A stretch of DNA of 64,000 nucleotides from Torreya grandis (lineage: Eukaryota; Streptophyta; Pinopsida; Cupressales; Taxaceae): assembly GCA_037957365.1 (NCBI GenBank), contig JARHVA010001190.1:2617001-2681000 (forward strand), written 5' to 3'. The position numbers and the translations under genes were made by a program. Position 1 is the stretch's first letter; each line of letters opens with the position of its first letter. Below are positions 11,238 through 23,541 of the stretch, piece by piece. The notes under the pieces are model-generated. The model worked only from the letters and a program-made list of their open reading frames with translations. It was not told the DNA's origin and ran no database searches.

Positions 11238-13892
11238 ATGTTTTTGGTGGCCTATTTATTCTCACCAAAGATCTATATCATTCACTTGTTCACTTCTCTC
11301 TTTAAACACACCAAATATGCCTAAACTGCCTTGCTTTTATACAAGTCACTTGATCATATCCTTCTTATTAGACCATACATCAAATATATTAGGTATTCCA
11401 TGAATATATATTAACATATTAAAATAAAATTCTTTAATCATGAATCAATAAATACATTAGGTTGGCCATAGTTCAATTAGCCTTTACTCCTCTTTTAGGC
11501 TTAAAGAATACCTAATATGCCTTCTTAACAACATGTTACCCTTTGATATTTATTGAAGCATATTAAAAAACCTCACATTGTAGGAAAAAATAATATTTCA
11601 CTCCAATATACCTTATCCAACTCCACTTTAGGTCCATAACACCTTTTAAGTCTAGCCACCACTTGAACCCTTTCTCAAAACACTGTTCATAAAAAGGCCT
11701 GTGCATATACAAAAACTTTATCTTGAAAAAATGAGGCATAAAATGAAATTTGATAAGCCACCATGAAAAAAATTAAAATATTAAAAAAAATCATGACCTA
11801 AAGGTAGTCACAAACTTTATCATATGCTTCAACTTAGGGCATGCAGGCTGAAACTCTTCTTTGTAAGAGCTCACTCAAAACTACCAACTAAATTCAAAAT
11901 ATAGTCAAGGAAACATGAAATTTTGATACCTAATTGAATTAATTTAAGGGTTTTAAATTCATTAAAAATATCTTATATCATCCTCATATTAACCTCCATC
12001 AAACATATCATGAGATCTAATGGAAACTATTGGTCTTATAGACTAATTTGTTGACCTTCTCTATCACATACTCTACTCAGCCAGATAAGCCATTTTAGCT
12101 TCAATGTTACAACCTATTACACTGACTTATAATATTATAAAAAACATGGATAAATTATTTAATTCTAAAAAAATGTCATCATGCACTTCAATCCATCATT
12201 ATTTCATGAAAACATAACAAGAACCATCTTCTTACTTCTACTTGATTTTCTTATTGTCTGCACTATTAGGTTTTTTAGTGACTGGCCAAATTGGATCACC
12301 ATATTTGCACACCTAAGATATAAAACCTATCCAAAAACCTTCATGAAAAAAAGAAAATTCTCACACTTTTTCCTTTATCCATTTATCAACTTTGACTTAG
12401 TCAACTTTTTTTGCTACAACAAATCTTCAAAAGATAAGCACTTTCTTATAAGTTTTGCTTACTCACCTGGGAAACCAATCACACCTAGATATTCTTGGGA
12501 TATTTTAATTCAAACTCAAATTAACTATATGGAAATATCAAAATTTTATGAGATTTTTAGAACAAGATCTTCAAAATTGGGTCATTGTTAGGGTTCTTTA
12601 AGGGTTTAGACCATCTTCTAGTCTTAACAATCATTCATAAGACTTAACTCCTCTTTACAAAAACTAATTATTGAAAATTTTATCTATAAACCTTAATAAT
12701 TTACCATGAACAAATTATATTCTCATGTAGATGTTTCACATGACAACGAGCACTTGGAAAGCCTTCTTAGGTAGACAAATCTTTATTCTATGCACTCAAG
12801 AGACCTTGAATTAATTTTTAATATTTTTATTGCAAACCATGTCCTAAAACTTTATGCACATGATTAAAAAAACTTGAATCACCAATATCAATGTTCACCT
12901 ACTCACCCAAGATGAATAAACTGATCCAAATACCTCATCTAGCCACCATCTCTCTTTTGCTTTCTATGTCTTAACCTGTAAGTCACATTAGGTCTTGAAG
13001 CTGATCTTCTAACCACTGTCCAAGCTCTCAAAAATTCAAATATATGTCATGAAATCTCCTATCATACTTAAATATTATCATTCATTCTTTATATGTCTTG
13101 TCAACAAGTCATGATGCCTCAGTAGGCTAAGCAGGATTTAGAAATGGTCTAGTTGTAGACTTAGACTGAAGTACTTACCCCTATAGACTTCACCTTAAAA
13201 CTCTTCTGAGTTCTAATGCCTATTGTGTATGCTCAAACAACATAATTTAATTAATATTCTTTATAACTTCAATGGATCATATTCATAGCTGCTTATAGAT
13301 CTTTAGAGCTCGACTAGGATCTTTGTAGCTCACTTTGGAGCATCTTCAAAACTGCATATGCAGATCTTCAAATCTCACATTTTAATCATTTTCAAGGCCC
13401 TATACACCTCATGTACAAAATTAAATAACCTCTCTCATGATGAAAAACTATCAAGTGTTCTTTGGATCTTCACCAAGGATCTTCATAACTCATTCTAAGC
13501 ATCTTTGGTGCTTCTTACATAGATCTTCGAAGCATATAATTTATTCTTTAGAGCTCACTCATTTGATCATTCTACCTATACATATAATATCACAAAGTCT
13601 AATAAAATATTTTAAAGTTACTTGACACTTGACATATTGACTTGTACTCACTCATGCTAATTTCAATGATATAACTAACATTCATCAACCAGTACTCTTA
13701 AATCACTTCTTTCATACACTAATAACACTCACTATGTTGGGATAAGAACTCATCATACACATACCTCAAATATTACTTGATAATTCACCTTCAAAAGATA
13801 TTTTGACTTCAAAATTTGATATTAATGACATTATATTTATATCAATGACAACACTTATTCCAAAACTCAATAGTCAATGACAATGCTTAACA

Positions 13893-13903
13893 ATCTCCCC
13901 CTT
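13893..13903 (-). other. Polypurine tract-like aagggggagat inside the SIRE-like insert
   Basis: Minus strand purine run directly before TGTTAAGC, as at the internal/3' LTR junction of SIRE-type copia elements, yet within the segment bounded by target-site duplications. Confidence 0.55.
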
Positions 13904-13923
13904 AATAAATGACAATGTTCAGT

Positions 13924-15546
13924 AAACCCCTTATATCTTTGTAACTCCAAGTGAATTTATCATAAAATTCTTGACATAATTCAATAAAATATTTATTTTT
14001 AGAGGTGTTACATACCTTAATTATCTTCAAAACCTTGCCAAGATGGATACTAGCTCATAGTCTTCCTCCTTGATTTTGAGGTTTTTCTTCTTACCCTTCA
14101 ACTGATCATCAGAGTTGAAAATACTTTTTAAAGTAATAAGACCCATGGGTAAATTTTTAGTATTTAGTTGAATTATTTTCTCCCCATATTATTCTTGGAG
14201 CCTTGATTAATTTTTGTTAGAGAATTTAGCCTCATCTCATAAAAAGTTAATAATTTGTTCATCATTGTTAAAAACTTGCCCGTTGGTTGCGTTGTCAGGG
14301 ACGAATGGTCTCACTATCATCTTTACATATTGACTATTGTTCTTCTTAATCTCTTCAAGTAGATTATATTTATAACCCATTGAGTCCATGTGAAATTCAT
14401 CCTTATTTTGTGTTCATGGTATCACTTGAATGTTTAAAGTAATAAAATCTTCAAACAGGTCTAAAACCCTATGTTTGTAAGATCACAATAAGTTGTTCTT
14501 GGTTGTGCTTCTAGATTTTACCTGGTGAAAAATTAGTTCACTATCATCAAAAACCTATAGTGATTGTATCCCCCTTTCCTTTTCTAATTATAGACCTCAA
14601 ATTAATGATTCATATTCTACCACATTGTTAGTGTAGTTAAACTATAGTCTACAGGAATAAAAATAACTCTCCTTTTGGGGAGAGACCAAAATAGTACCAA
14701 CACTTGCACCATTCCTACTCCTTGAACCATCAAAGTATAGCTACCACATTTCCTTGAGATATTTATATGTTTTAACAAGATTTGGGATGATCGCATCATC
14801 TTCATGGATGAAATATATACCCAACCCTATTTTCTTGACATATTCATAAGGGTTAAACTAGAAATTTAATCCCCATTCGTTAAGGTGAGTGTTTGGGATT
14901 TCTTCCAAGGGTGTTGTAACTTCTTGGTCAAGTGGCTCTTCTTGTTATTTCACTATATAATTCATATCCATAGGGATATGAGTGTATGTTTCAATATGGT
15001 ATTTGATAATTGGTTTAGCCCTTATGGTCACTGTAGTCCCATATCTTGTCCTAAACAACATATGCAACCAATCAACAGATAGGCACCCTTTCATTTTTAT
15101 AGTGAAGTATTAAGAAAGGTAAATGGAAAAATAGGGGGTAAGTCAATAAATGAGATGTCTTAGGATATGAATAATCTTGGACATGAATGGATGGTAACAT
15201 TTAGACCTTTAATAAACCTAACTATTTGGATAACAGTTCCATCCAATTCAACCATGCTTTTTATGATAGGTGTGTACTCAACACCTAACACATCTATTAT
15301 TTTCTTAGGCATAAAAGAGTTGTTATCCCCAAAGTCTATCATATAGTTATGGACAAGGCTTTTTATAACTATGTGGGAAAGGTATAAAGTGGGGGATTAC
15401 CATTTTTACTTACTTTTGTGTCTATTTAATGTTGACACAAGCTAACTACAATAGTGGGTCCATTAACTAAGACCTTCTCTATTTGTTGGAAAATTTTTAG
15501 AGCTTCTTGAAGTAAATCCCTCTATGCTGGGATGGACAATGCTTTT
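13924..15546 (-). pseudogene. Gypsy element X: protease and RNase H-like domain
   Basis: Minus strand. At 15342-15160 lies the protease: MIDFGDNNSFMPKKIIDVLG, then VELDGTVIQIVRFIKGLNV and LNVTIHSCP. The catalytic D-[ST]-G triad reads D-F-G, so it is damaged. At about 14760-14300 an RNase H-like domain follows, read across frames: LYFDGSRSRNGASVGTILV, TNNVVEYESL and VFDDSELIFHQVK. A linker KNLPMGLITLKSIFNSDDQ comes next, then KVLKIIKVCNTSKNKYFI and FYDKFTWSYKDIRG, which normally precede RT. RT resumes at 6725 beyond the SIRE-like insert. A PR, RNase H-like, RT, RH order is known in some plant gypsy lineages. Several stops and shifts make it non-functional. Confidence 0.75.
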
Positions 15547-16797
15547 TATTGGCCAAATTTAACCCATATAAATATCTTTTGCCTAGAAATGGTTTGAATA
15601 GATGAACATAGGTCTAGATGGAATAAGTGGTCCAAAGATCAAAAGTCACTCACAAAGATTTTGAAACACTTTAAGCAAGCTTAAAGTGTGCTTTATCTAT
15701 CTTTGAGAAGCAGGTCTTGAAACAGGTCTAAGATTACAAAATAAATAAGACCAATAGGTTTTTATGGTTATTCAAGCATTCAAGAGCATGAATCAGGTTA
15801 CACAAAGTCTTAAAATTTTATTAAAGCCTTCTAAAAGAGACAACAATTCAAACACAAGTCCAAATGAACCAAACCATCATGAGAATGTCATGTATAAATG
15901 GACTGGTCAGCTTGATTGTGTATTTAATAAGTATGCTTATAAATCCTCTCAGGTTCAAAAGGCCATATAGACATGAAGTTATTCATGCCTAGGTCATCTT
16001 TTTAAATTTTATAACTTGATGAGTGATCTATCTCAAGTTATAAAGATTCAAAGTTAGACTTGAAAAATGAAACATTCACAAGGATGTCAAGTTCAAGCTA
16101 CAAAAATTAACCATTGGATTTAAAAATCCTTAAACATTTATGTGGACATCAAGTTTAATATTTGTGAAATAGCCATTTGATTTCAAATTATCCAAGATAA
16201 ATGGTTGTTACTCAATCGTATAGAAGATCCAATGGTATGCATCGAATGATAGATGTTAGTGGGTCCTAAGATCCAATGATGCATATTTGATCATGCAAAA
16301 TAGATTAATGGTGAGCATTAAGTCAAAAGGTCACTATGAATGTACAAGTGATAAGTGTCAAGAGCTTAGGTGTTTGAGTAGAGATCCAATGGTGCACATC
16401 ATTTGATAAAACTAGTGAGCCCAAATAGATTGATGGTGTTCATGTAAGCTGTCAAGGTACATATAACAGTGATCAAAGAGTCAACAAGTCAAATGATCTC
16501 AAGAATGAATGAGATCTTACCAAGTGTCTCAAGTGTGTTAATATATCAAAAAATCTAGGACTTGATTTTAATCCTAAAAAAGTAGTTTTACGTTGTATGA
16601 GAGGTTAATGAGTCAACCAAATCTAGATCTAACAGAGCATGTTAGACATGTAAATTTGAGATCAATGTATAGAATTAAAAATTAAAGCTAGGGATTTCAA
16701 GTGGAGGTTGAACATGTGATCAAAGTTGAACTAGGAACATTGTTTCAATGGGCATATACTAAAATTAGAGATTGGTTGAACATCATTGGGTAGACAT

Positions 16798-16802
16798 TGT
16801 TA
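16798..16802. repeat. Target-site duplication tgtta (left) of Copia-3
   Basis: Matches 23537-23541; this match places the LTR edge at tatc (16803), slightly outside the tgttgccag seen inside both LTRs. Confidence 0.75.
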
Positions 16803-17290
16803 TATCAGAGTTGTTGCCAGGGTTTGAATAATGCGAATGTAATGGTCAAGTGATCACACAAGACGAAGCTGGTGCACACCACAAAGAAGCTAAAGCAAAG
16901 TGAAATCACTGAAAGAGATAATTTGCAAAAGACAAATAGGAGCAAAATGCAATATTCGATTAACTTAAGATGGCCAAAGTGAAGAATACATATAGGAGAG
17001 CATGTAAGTAACTCCTCCACAAAAGGTGGTCAAAGCACCCCAAGAATAGACTGTAACTCCTCCATGAAAGGTAGTGACAAGGTGCTAAGAATAGAGAAGT
17101 AATTCCCATAGTTGAAATAGCCGGTCAAAGGAGTTACTTATGACATTCTTATGACACCTATGACACATCTTTGACACATATCTCCACATAAGCTAGCCTA
17201 TCCCATGAATGTAGGAAAACTCCATGTATGCACAAATATATAATATTCAGTAATTAAATAATAGGTAAAAATAAAAAACCTACACTAACA
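16803..17290 (-). repeat. Copia-3 left (3') LTR
   Basis: 488 bp, from tatcagagttgttgcc to cactaaca on the plus strand; near-identical to 23058-23536. On the minus strand it starts TGTTAGTG and ends TGATA, an unusual terminus, but one supported by the target duplication and by the PBS position. Confidence 0.88.
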
Positions 17291-17297
17291 CCCCCCC
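17291..17297 (-). other. Copia-3 polypurine tract (G7) at the 3' LTR
   Basis: Minus strand atgggggggTGTTAG. A second PPT-like run, cttttgggggggagattt, lies 130 bp upstream (17424-17440), and ttaggggggcc lies at 17471-17480. Confidence 0.75.
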
Positions 17298-17504
17298 ATA
17301 AGTGCAACTTAGGTGGGTAGTGTGGAAATATAAAATGGGTCTCGACAACTAGCCCTGATGAGGTACCCATGTACAAATGCAATCTCCCATAAGATAGAGA
17401 AAAGGAGAAAAACCCATAGGAAAAATCTCCCCCCCAAAAGAGAGACATAAAAGAAATGAAGAGGCTAGTGGCCCCCCTAAAGATGATGCTGCTATAGATG
17501 TGGA

Positions 17505-20500
17505 TCACACCCTAAGAAGAGCTTGTAGATGAATGAACTTGCTCTCGGTGAAAGGTTTGGTGAAGATGTCTGCAACCTGCTCTAAAGACTGGCAAAATAT
17601 CAAGTCAATGACCTGACTATGAATAAGCTCTCAAATGAAATGCACGTGAATCTCCATGTGCTTGGTTTGCTGGTGCTGAACCAAATTCCTACAAATTTGA
17701 ATGGTACTCTGGTTGTCACATTAAATGATGGTGGGCTACCTGATAGGAATGCCAAACTCAAAATGTATCCCCTGAAGCCAAATAGCCTCAGTAGCTGCAT
17801 TAATAGATCCCCTATACTCTGCCTCTATGGATGATATAGTAATAGCATTTTGCTTCTTGCTAGACCAACTGATAAGACTAGAACCTAGAGAGAAACTATA
17901 ACCAAAAGTGGACTTGCGAGTCTATGAATCACCAGCCCAGTCTGAATCTATATATCCAACCAAGTCAACCTCTATGCCAAATTTGTAATGAATCCCATAT
18001 CTATGTGAACCCTGTATGTAATCCAAGATCCTCTTAGTTGCTTTCCAATGTAGCTCATGAGGTTCTTACATAAATTTGGAGACAAGTCCCACTACATATG
18101 ATATGTCAGGCCTGGTGTGAGTCAAGTAGATGAGACTACCAACAAGTTGTCGATACCGAGTGGCATTAACTAATGGTGAAGAACAATCAGCCTCAAGCTT
18201 GACTCTTGATAGAAAGGGAGTCAGAGATGGCTTACAATCAGCCATGTGAAATTGAGACAATAAATCAAGAGCATACTTAGGTTATGCAAGAGAAATCCCT
18301 GAATCTGACTATGCAATCTTGATGCCAAGGAAGTAGTGCAACAAACCCAAGTCTATCATGTCAAATCTATCCTAGAGAGATGCCTTCACCACTGCAATAG
18401 CTGATGAAGAACTCCTGGTGATCAAAAGGTCATCAATATATAGAACCAAAATCAAGAGCGAATCATCCTGCCGTAAGAAGTAGACATTGGGGTTAGAATG
18501 GCACCTAGTGAAACCCGCTGTGAGAAGGAAGGAATCCATCTTGGCATACCAAGCCTGAGCGGCCTATTTGAGGCCATAAATAGATTTTCTAAGTCTGCAT
18601 ACTAAGGAAGAATCCTGAATAAATCCTAGTGACTACTCCATGTAGATCTCCTTCTTTAGGTCTCCATGAAGAAAGGCACTCTTCACATTCATTTGGTGCA
18701 CATCCCAACCATGTGCTACAGCAATAGCCAAGGTGAGTCAGATAGAATTCATCTTTATAATGGGTGCAAAGGTCTCTGAGTAGTCAATGCCTGCCACCTG
18801 TGAGAAACCCTTGGCAACCAATCACACCTTGTACTTATCAAGTGACCCATTTACTGCAAACTTGGTCTAATATAGCCACCTACATCAAACCATCTTCCTT
18901 CCCTTAGGAAGTGAAGTCGAATCCCAAGTGTGATTTTTGATTAAGGAAGAATAATCTTCCTCCATAACACTATCCCACTCAGGTACCCCTAATACCTCTC
19001 AAAAAGTCTATGGATCCAAAACTAAAGCAAAGAAGGCATGTGGATCTCTCTAAAAATCCCCTCTAGTTTGCCTGTCATCTACAGGATCTCCTACCCAAGT
19101 GCTAGCACTCTCAAGTGTCTATCTGGCCCAAAGTGGCCCAAAAGTGGGTGAGTCAGGTGCTAACTCCTCATCCTCTAACTGACTAGAGGTGGATGACTCT
19201 GCATCACTATCCTTGCTGTTTGAACTGAAAGAAGAAGATGTCTCTAGCTCAAGAACCTGCTGTGGCTGATCTGAATATGAGGAATCATCATGAAGAAGTA
19301 GATCTGATGAGAGAGAAGAAGTGCCAAGTGTTGAGTCTCTAGGACTCTCTTGAAAGTGGACACTTCTCTCAATGAACAACTCATGAGTGGTCAAATCTAG
19401 AAACTGATACCCCTTAACACCATTTGGATATCCTACAAAGATGTAAGGCTTGGACTGACGTTCCATAGCTTTGTGTTTCTTCTTCGGTATGTGGGCCATG
19501 GCTGGGGATCCAAAAAACTTAAGGTGCTCAACATTAGGTTTCTTTTTATGCCAAGCTTCAAAGGGTGTTATCCCTTTTGAAGCTTTGTGAAGAACCCTAT
19601 TTTGAATGTAGTAAGCACAGTTGATGGCTTCAACCCAATACTATGGTGCTAAGGATTTGGAGTGAATCATACAGCTACCCATCTCTTTCAAGAACCTATT
19701 TTTGCATTCTGCAACCCCATTCTGTGAAGGATTGTAAGTGATTGTGCACTACAAATCAATCCCCTCTATGGTGCAAAACTGCTCAAACCTGTTGCTAACA
19801 TACTCCCCTCCATTATCAATTCGAAGAACCTTGATGGATTTCTCAATCTATTTCTCAAAAAGAGCCTTGAAGTCTAGAAAATTTTCAAACACTTTAGACT
19901 TTTGTTTGAGAAAATATATCCAAGTGTACCTAGAGAAATCATCAATGAAAGTGAAGATGTACTTGGCCCTTGTGAAAGATGGTTTGGGAAAGGGTCCTGA
20001 TACATCACTGTGGACTAACTCCAAAGGTTGTGAAGCCCTCCAAGCTTTGCCTTTGTCAAATTTTTCTTCGAGATGCTTCCCAAGGGAGCACCCCTCGCAA
20101 AGTCCTTTTGAGAATTGGACAGGAGGCAAGCCAATGACCATGTCATATTTTCAAAGTTGCTCAAGGTAGTAGTAGTTAAGGTGGCCAAACTTCTCATGCC
20201 ATAATTTGCTAACTCCATTTGAGTGAGTCAGCAATGTTATTAGAGAAGAATCAGGTGCAAAATGTGAGAAGGTGTATAACCTTACTTGGTGATCTGCCCT
20301 ACCCACTGCCACTGTAGTATCACTATGCAACTCCCTGATAGCCACTAAATTTTGTGAAAACTCAACTCTCATGCCCCGACCAATTTGAGTGATTTGGTAC
20401 ACTGATAGGAGATTGGTTGAGAGAGAAGGAACACTTAGAAAATTATTGAATGTTCCTCCTTCCATTTCAACTAACCCTCTCCCTACAATAGAAACTGATG

Positions 20501-21581
20501 TGTCATCACCCAAACTAATTGAAGTCATGCTACAAGGCTCTAAAGATGAAAACTCAACTAGGGAAGAGCCCATGTGGTGAGAAGCACCCGAGTCAATGAC
20601 CCATGAAGATGTAGAAGCTACTATAGTTACAAGGGCCTTGCCCTTTTCTTTCTCCTTACCCTTGCCTTTTGCCTTAGTAGCATCTTGGGTAGATGAATTC
20701 TGCTTGATGGACTCAGGAACACCTATGTTGTGCTTCTCTAGAAGATGAGTTAGGTGATCTATTTGTTTCTTCATGCATTTGTGTTCATCATGCCCTATCT
20801 TCTTACAATAGGCACACTTAACCTTTTCCTTCTTAGGTTTAGCATTGGAGGAGGAACACTCCGTGTTGTTTTTGGCAGGATTGTTGTTTTCTTTCTTCTT
20901 CTCCTAGTCTTTGTTCTTTTTCTTCTTCTCCTTTGTTGAAGTCTTATCCTTACCATTTCCAGCTATCAAAGCTTGGGGTTGATTAGAGTTCATTATGCCC
21001 ATTTAGATTAGTTTATCTTGCTCCCTAGTCAAGTCAGCAATGAATGAATCCAAAGAAGGCATTTTCCATGTAGCGCCAAGGGCACTTTTTGTGGCATGGA
21101 AAGTGGAGACAAAGATTGAATATCTTGGACCTAACTTTGTGAGAATAGAAAGGATGAGTTGGTCATCTTTATTCTCTATCCCGTATTCTTTCAATTGCAA
21201 TCTAAGGGCCTTAAACTTAGTGAAGAAGTCCTGTAGGGTGTCAAAGTTGATAGGACTTAGACTTATGAGTTCGTTTTCGAGCTCATGACCTCTCATCTCA
21301 TCAAGCTTCCCAAATAAGGTTTCTAGGGTGTCTCATATGTCTTTAGGAGTCTTGGAGGTTTATAAATGGAAGAGAAGTTCTAGAGACATGGAAAAGCTCA
21401 GTAATCCATAGACTTCATCACTATGATTGTACCACTTGACCTTTTCAGCATCAGTGCTGGGTTCTACTTCAGTACCCATGGTGATCCTATACAACCCTTT
21501 ACTTCTAAGAATGATTGACATTTTAACCTTCCATTCATGATAGTTGAAAGGTGTTAGGAGTTTAAGTTGAAAATAATCCAT
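17505..21581 (-). pseudogene. Copia-3 Gag-Pol polyprotein, one frame with more than 20 nonsense codons
   Basis: A single minus-strand frame from the ATG at 21581 to TGA at 17505 (1,359 codons), with no frameshift. Domains in order: Gag (FNYHEWKVKMSIILRSKG at the start); zinc knuckle CAYCKKIGHDEHKC near 20820-20780 (CX2CX4HX4C, intact); protease WVIDSGASHHMG; pre-integrase LWHEKFGHLN with CEGCSLGKH; integrase with HSDVSGPFP, RIDNGGEY and SQNGVAE; a Ser-rich linker near 19350-19130; RT with KSAFLHGDL, YGLK, AWYAKMDSFL and YIDD (near 18430); RNase H with YIDSDWAGDS and CDNQST; and the end ADIFTKPFTESKF. Length is normal for a copia polyprotein. Stops fall where Gln, Arg or Trp are usual (ME*SLGF, LK*AAQAWY, GDS*TRKST, DI*DTLE), consistent with C-to-T decay. 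It is not functional. Confidence 0.92.
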
Positions 21582-23044
21582 TTTAAGCTGAATTTAGGTG
21601 AAGTTGTGTTGATTGCAAGTTGTGAAATTATGCAAAAAGGAGAATGGAAGCAAAGATTGCAAGTGCTAAAAAGCAATCACACCCCCCAAAAATGTTGAGC
21701 CCCCAAAAATATGCAAGTGAATGCTCAAAATACATTGGTATTAGCTGAGAATGCATCTTAGAGCAATCAGTGCAAGACTTTAAGCAAACAGGACATCAGA
21801 CTCAGTCGAAAATGCGTCTCGAGAGACCCAAATTTTAGGCACTTTATAAACTAGTGCATTTTTAACAAATAACAAGCCTACGCTATGGAAAATTGAAATA
21901 CAAACACTTTTTCAAAAAATGGCACCTGAATCTGAGCTACTGTTTGTAAGATATTAAAGATTCAATTTTCTGTAAACTAGTGTTTTTGCAAAAAATAGCA
22001 CTAAAATATTAAAAAAATGCCTGTTTTGAGAGAGAAAGTGGCCTTCCAACCACTCGTTGGACTTGGCACGAAGTGAGTAATCCAAAGGAGGTCTTTGTGA
22101 GGGGGAATTGGCCTCTTTCCAACCTGGGCCTCACCCTTCGTCTTCGATAGGGGAAAACTCAAGGTTTAATTAAAACCCCCAAATTCCCAAAACTTAAAAT
22201 TGTTCCTAAAAATTCAACTCTTACTCAATTTGACTGAAATAAATTTTGAACAATCAAATTTCAATTGATAATTTAAGAACAAAGGCATATTTACCAATCA
22301 AATTGCCTGTTGAGGGCCCACATGAGGTGCCAAAGGGAAAAAGTGCACCATTTTCAAAAAGACAACAGTTTGCACTATTTTTGCTGATTTTCACTTGATG
22401 TTTGACTGCTCCATGTAGGTGTATGGCCAAGGATCAGGTGTACAGAGAGCAGGTCTATTTAACAAAATTCCCAATGCCCTTTTTCTTCTGTTCAACAACC
22501 AAGGTGAAACATCAACATGAAACACCAAAGCTTGGAGGAGAGTGTGACTGCACAATTGTACGGACCATACGGTTTACACCAGTCTTCAAGGTAGATTCCA
22601 AACCTCAAATTCACACTTCAAGATCAATTTCACACCATACATTCAACACCAACATTCAACAAAATATCCAAATGCCTAGGTTAAGGAGATAAGTGCCAAA
22701 GTGGAAGAGATGACTTTTCAGGAGACACCAGGGCGTATGACTCATGCAGCCTTCAAGAAAACTTAAGAGGTTCTCCACATGTTAGATGCCAACACATTAG
22801 TTTTTCAATGTGAGCTTTCCAATAACATCAATGACGTTCCAAGAAAACTTGCAAATTATTTGCACATAGGTATGCTCATATACTTCACATGGAGAATGAG
22901 TCAAACCTATAGATCTGCATCAAGGCTTATATGCCAGTAAAAACATAATGCATGCAAATAACAAAATCAAAGATCCTTTGCAAGAAAAAAACTCAAGATT
23001 TCAGAATAAACTAATAGCATAACTAAACACATGATTACCAGGGT
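21582..23044 (-). other. Copia-3 5' leader between PBS and gag
   Basis: About 1.46 kb with no domain I recognise on the minus strand. Short plus-strand ORFs (for example 22402-22692) look spurious. It is long for a copia leader. Confidence 0.5.
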
Positions 23045-23057
23045 GGCTCTGATACCA
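23045..23057 (-). other. Copia-3 primer-binding site (initiator-Met tRNA)
   Basis: Minus strand TGGTATCAGAGCC directly abutting the 5' LTR end (…CTTCGATA). Confidence 0.9.
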
Positions 23058-23536
23058 TATCGAAGTTGTTGCCAGGGTCTGAATAATGCGAATGCAATGG
23101 TCAAGTGATCACACGAGACGACCACCATAAAGAAGTTAAAGCAAAGTGAAATCACTGAAAGAGATAATTCTTAAAAGACAAATAGGAGCAAAACCCAATA
23201 TTTGATTAACTTAAGATGGCCAAAGTGAGGAATACATATAGGAGAGCATGTAAGTAACTCCTCCACAAAAGGTGGTCAAAGCACCCCAAGAATAGACTGT
23301 AACTCCTCCATGAAAGGTGGTGACAAGGTGCTAAGAATAGAGAAGTAACTCCCATAATCAAAATAGCTAGTCAAAGGAGTTACTTATGACATTCTTATGA
23401 TGCCTATGACACATCTATGACACACATCTCCACATAAGCTAGCCTATCCCACAAATGTAGGAAAACTCCATGTATGCACAAATATATAATATTTCCTAAT
23501 TAAATAATAGGGAAAAATAAAAAACCTATACTAACA
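23058..23536 (-). repeat. Copia-3 right (5') LTR
   Basis: 479 bp, paired with 16803-17290. It lacks a short block (about 10 bp, the ctggtgcac stretch of the left copy near 16870). Ends in tactaaca before tgtta. Confidence 0.88.
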
Positions 23537-23541
23537 TGTTA
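23537..23541. repeat. Target-site duplication tgtta (right) of Copia-3
   Basis: Matches 16798-16802. Confidence 0.75.

Larger units (their letters stand above)
6726..13923 (-). mobile_element. SIRE-like LTR inserted in gypsy X, interrupted by Copia-1
   Basis: The two pieces, 6726-7301 and 11238-13923, together make about 3.26 kb and sit inside the pol frame of X. The 5-bp duplication aaacc (6721-6725 and 13924-13928) and the frame both fit: removing the insert and one copy of aaacc joins WSYKDIRG to GFDPSLSQH without a shift. On the minus strand, TGTTAAGC begins at 13892 and GCTTCCAACA ends at 6727. Directly before TGTTAAGC is a polypurine tract aagggggagat (13893-13903), typical of the 3' end of SIRE/Maximus-type copia elements. 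The insert therefore includes about 31 bp beyond the canonical LTR start. No coding domain was found; the 136-codon plus-strand ORF at 12181-12591 resembles nothing known to me. Confidence 0.6.
16803..23536 (-). mobile_element. Copia-3: complete but decayed Ty1/copia retrotransposon
   Basis: A minus-strand element of 6,734 bp flanked by tgtta (16798-16802 and 23537-23541). LTRs are 16803-17290 and 23058-23536. The PBS for initiator-Met tRNA abuts the right LTR and a G7 polypurine tract abuts the left. A 1,359-codon polyprotein frame lies between. It interrupts the solo Y-type LTR; when it is removed, tagacattgtta joins tacaatgtta. Confidence 0.92.

Noticed and set aside
12181..12591. 136-codon plus-strand ORF
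   Set aside because: AT-rich, no domain, lies within the SIRE-like LTR; length is plausible by chance in such composition.
17505..21581. Alternative genetic code (TAA/TAG read as Gln, as in ciliates)
   Set aside because: TGA also replaces Arg and Trp, other genes' stops are not consistent with recoding, and all elements are plant-type; C-to-T decay explains all three stop codons.
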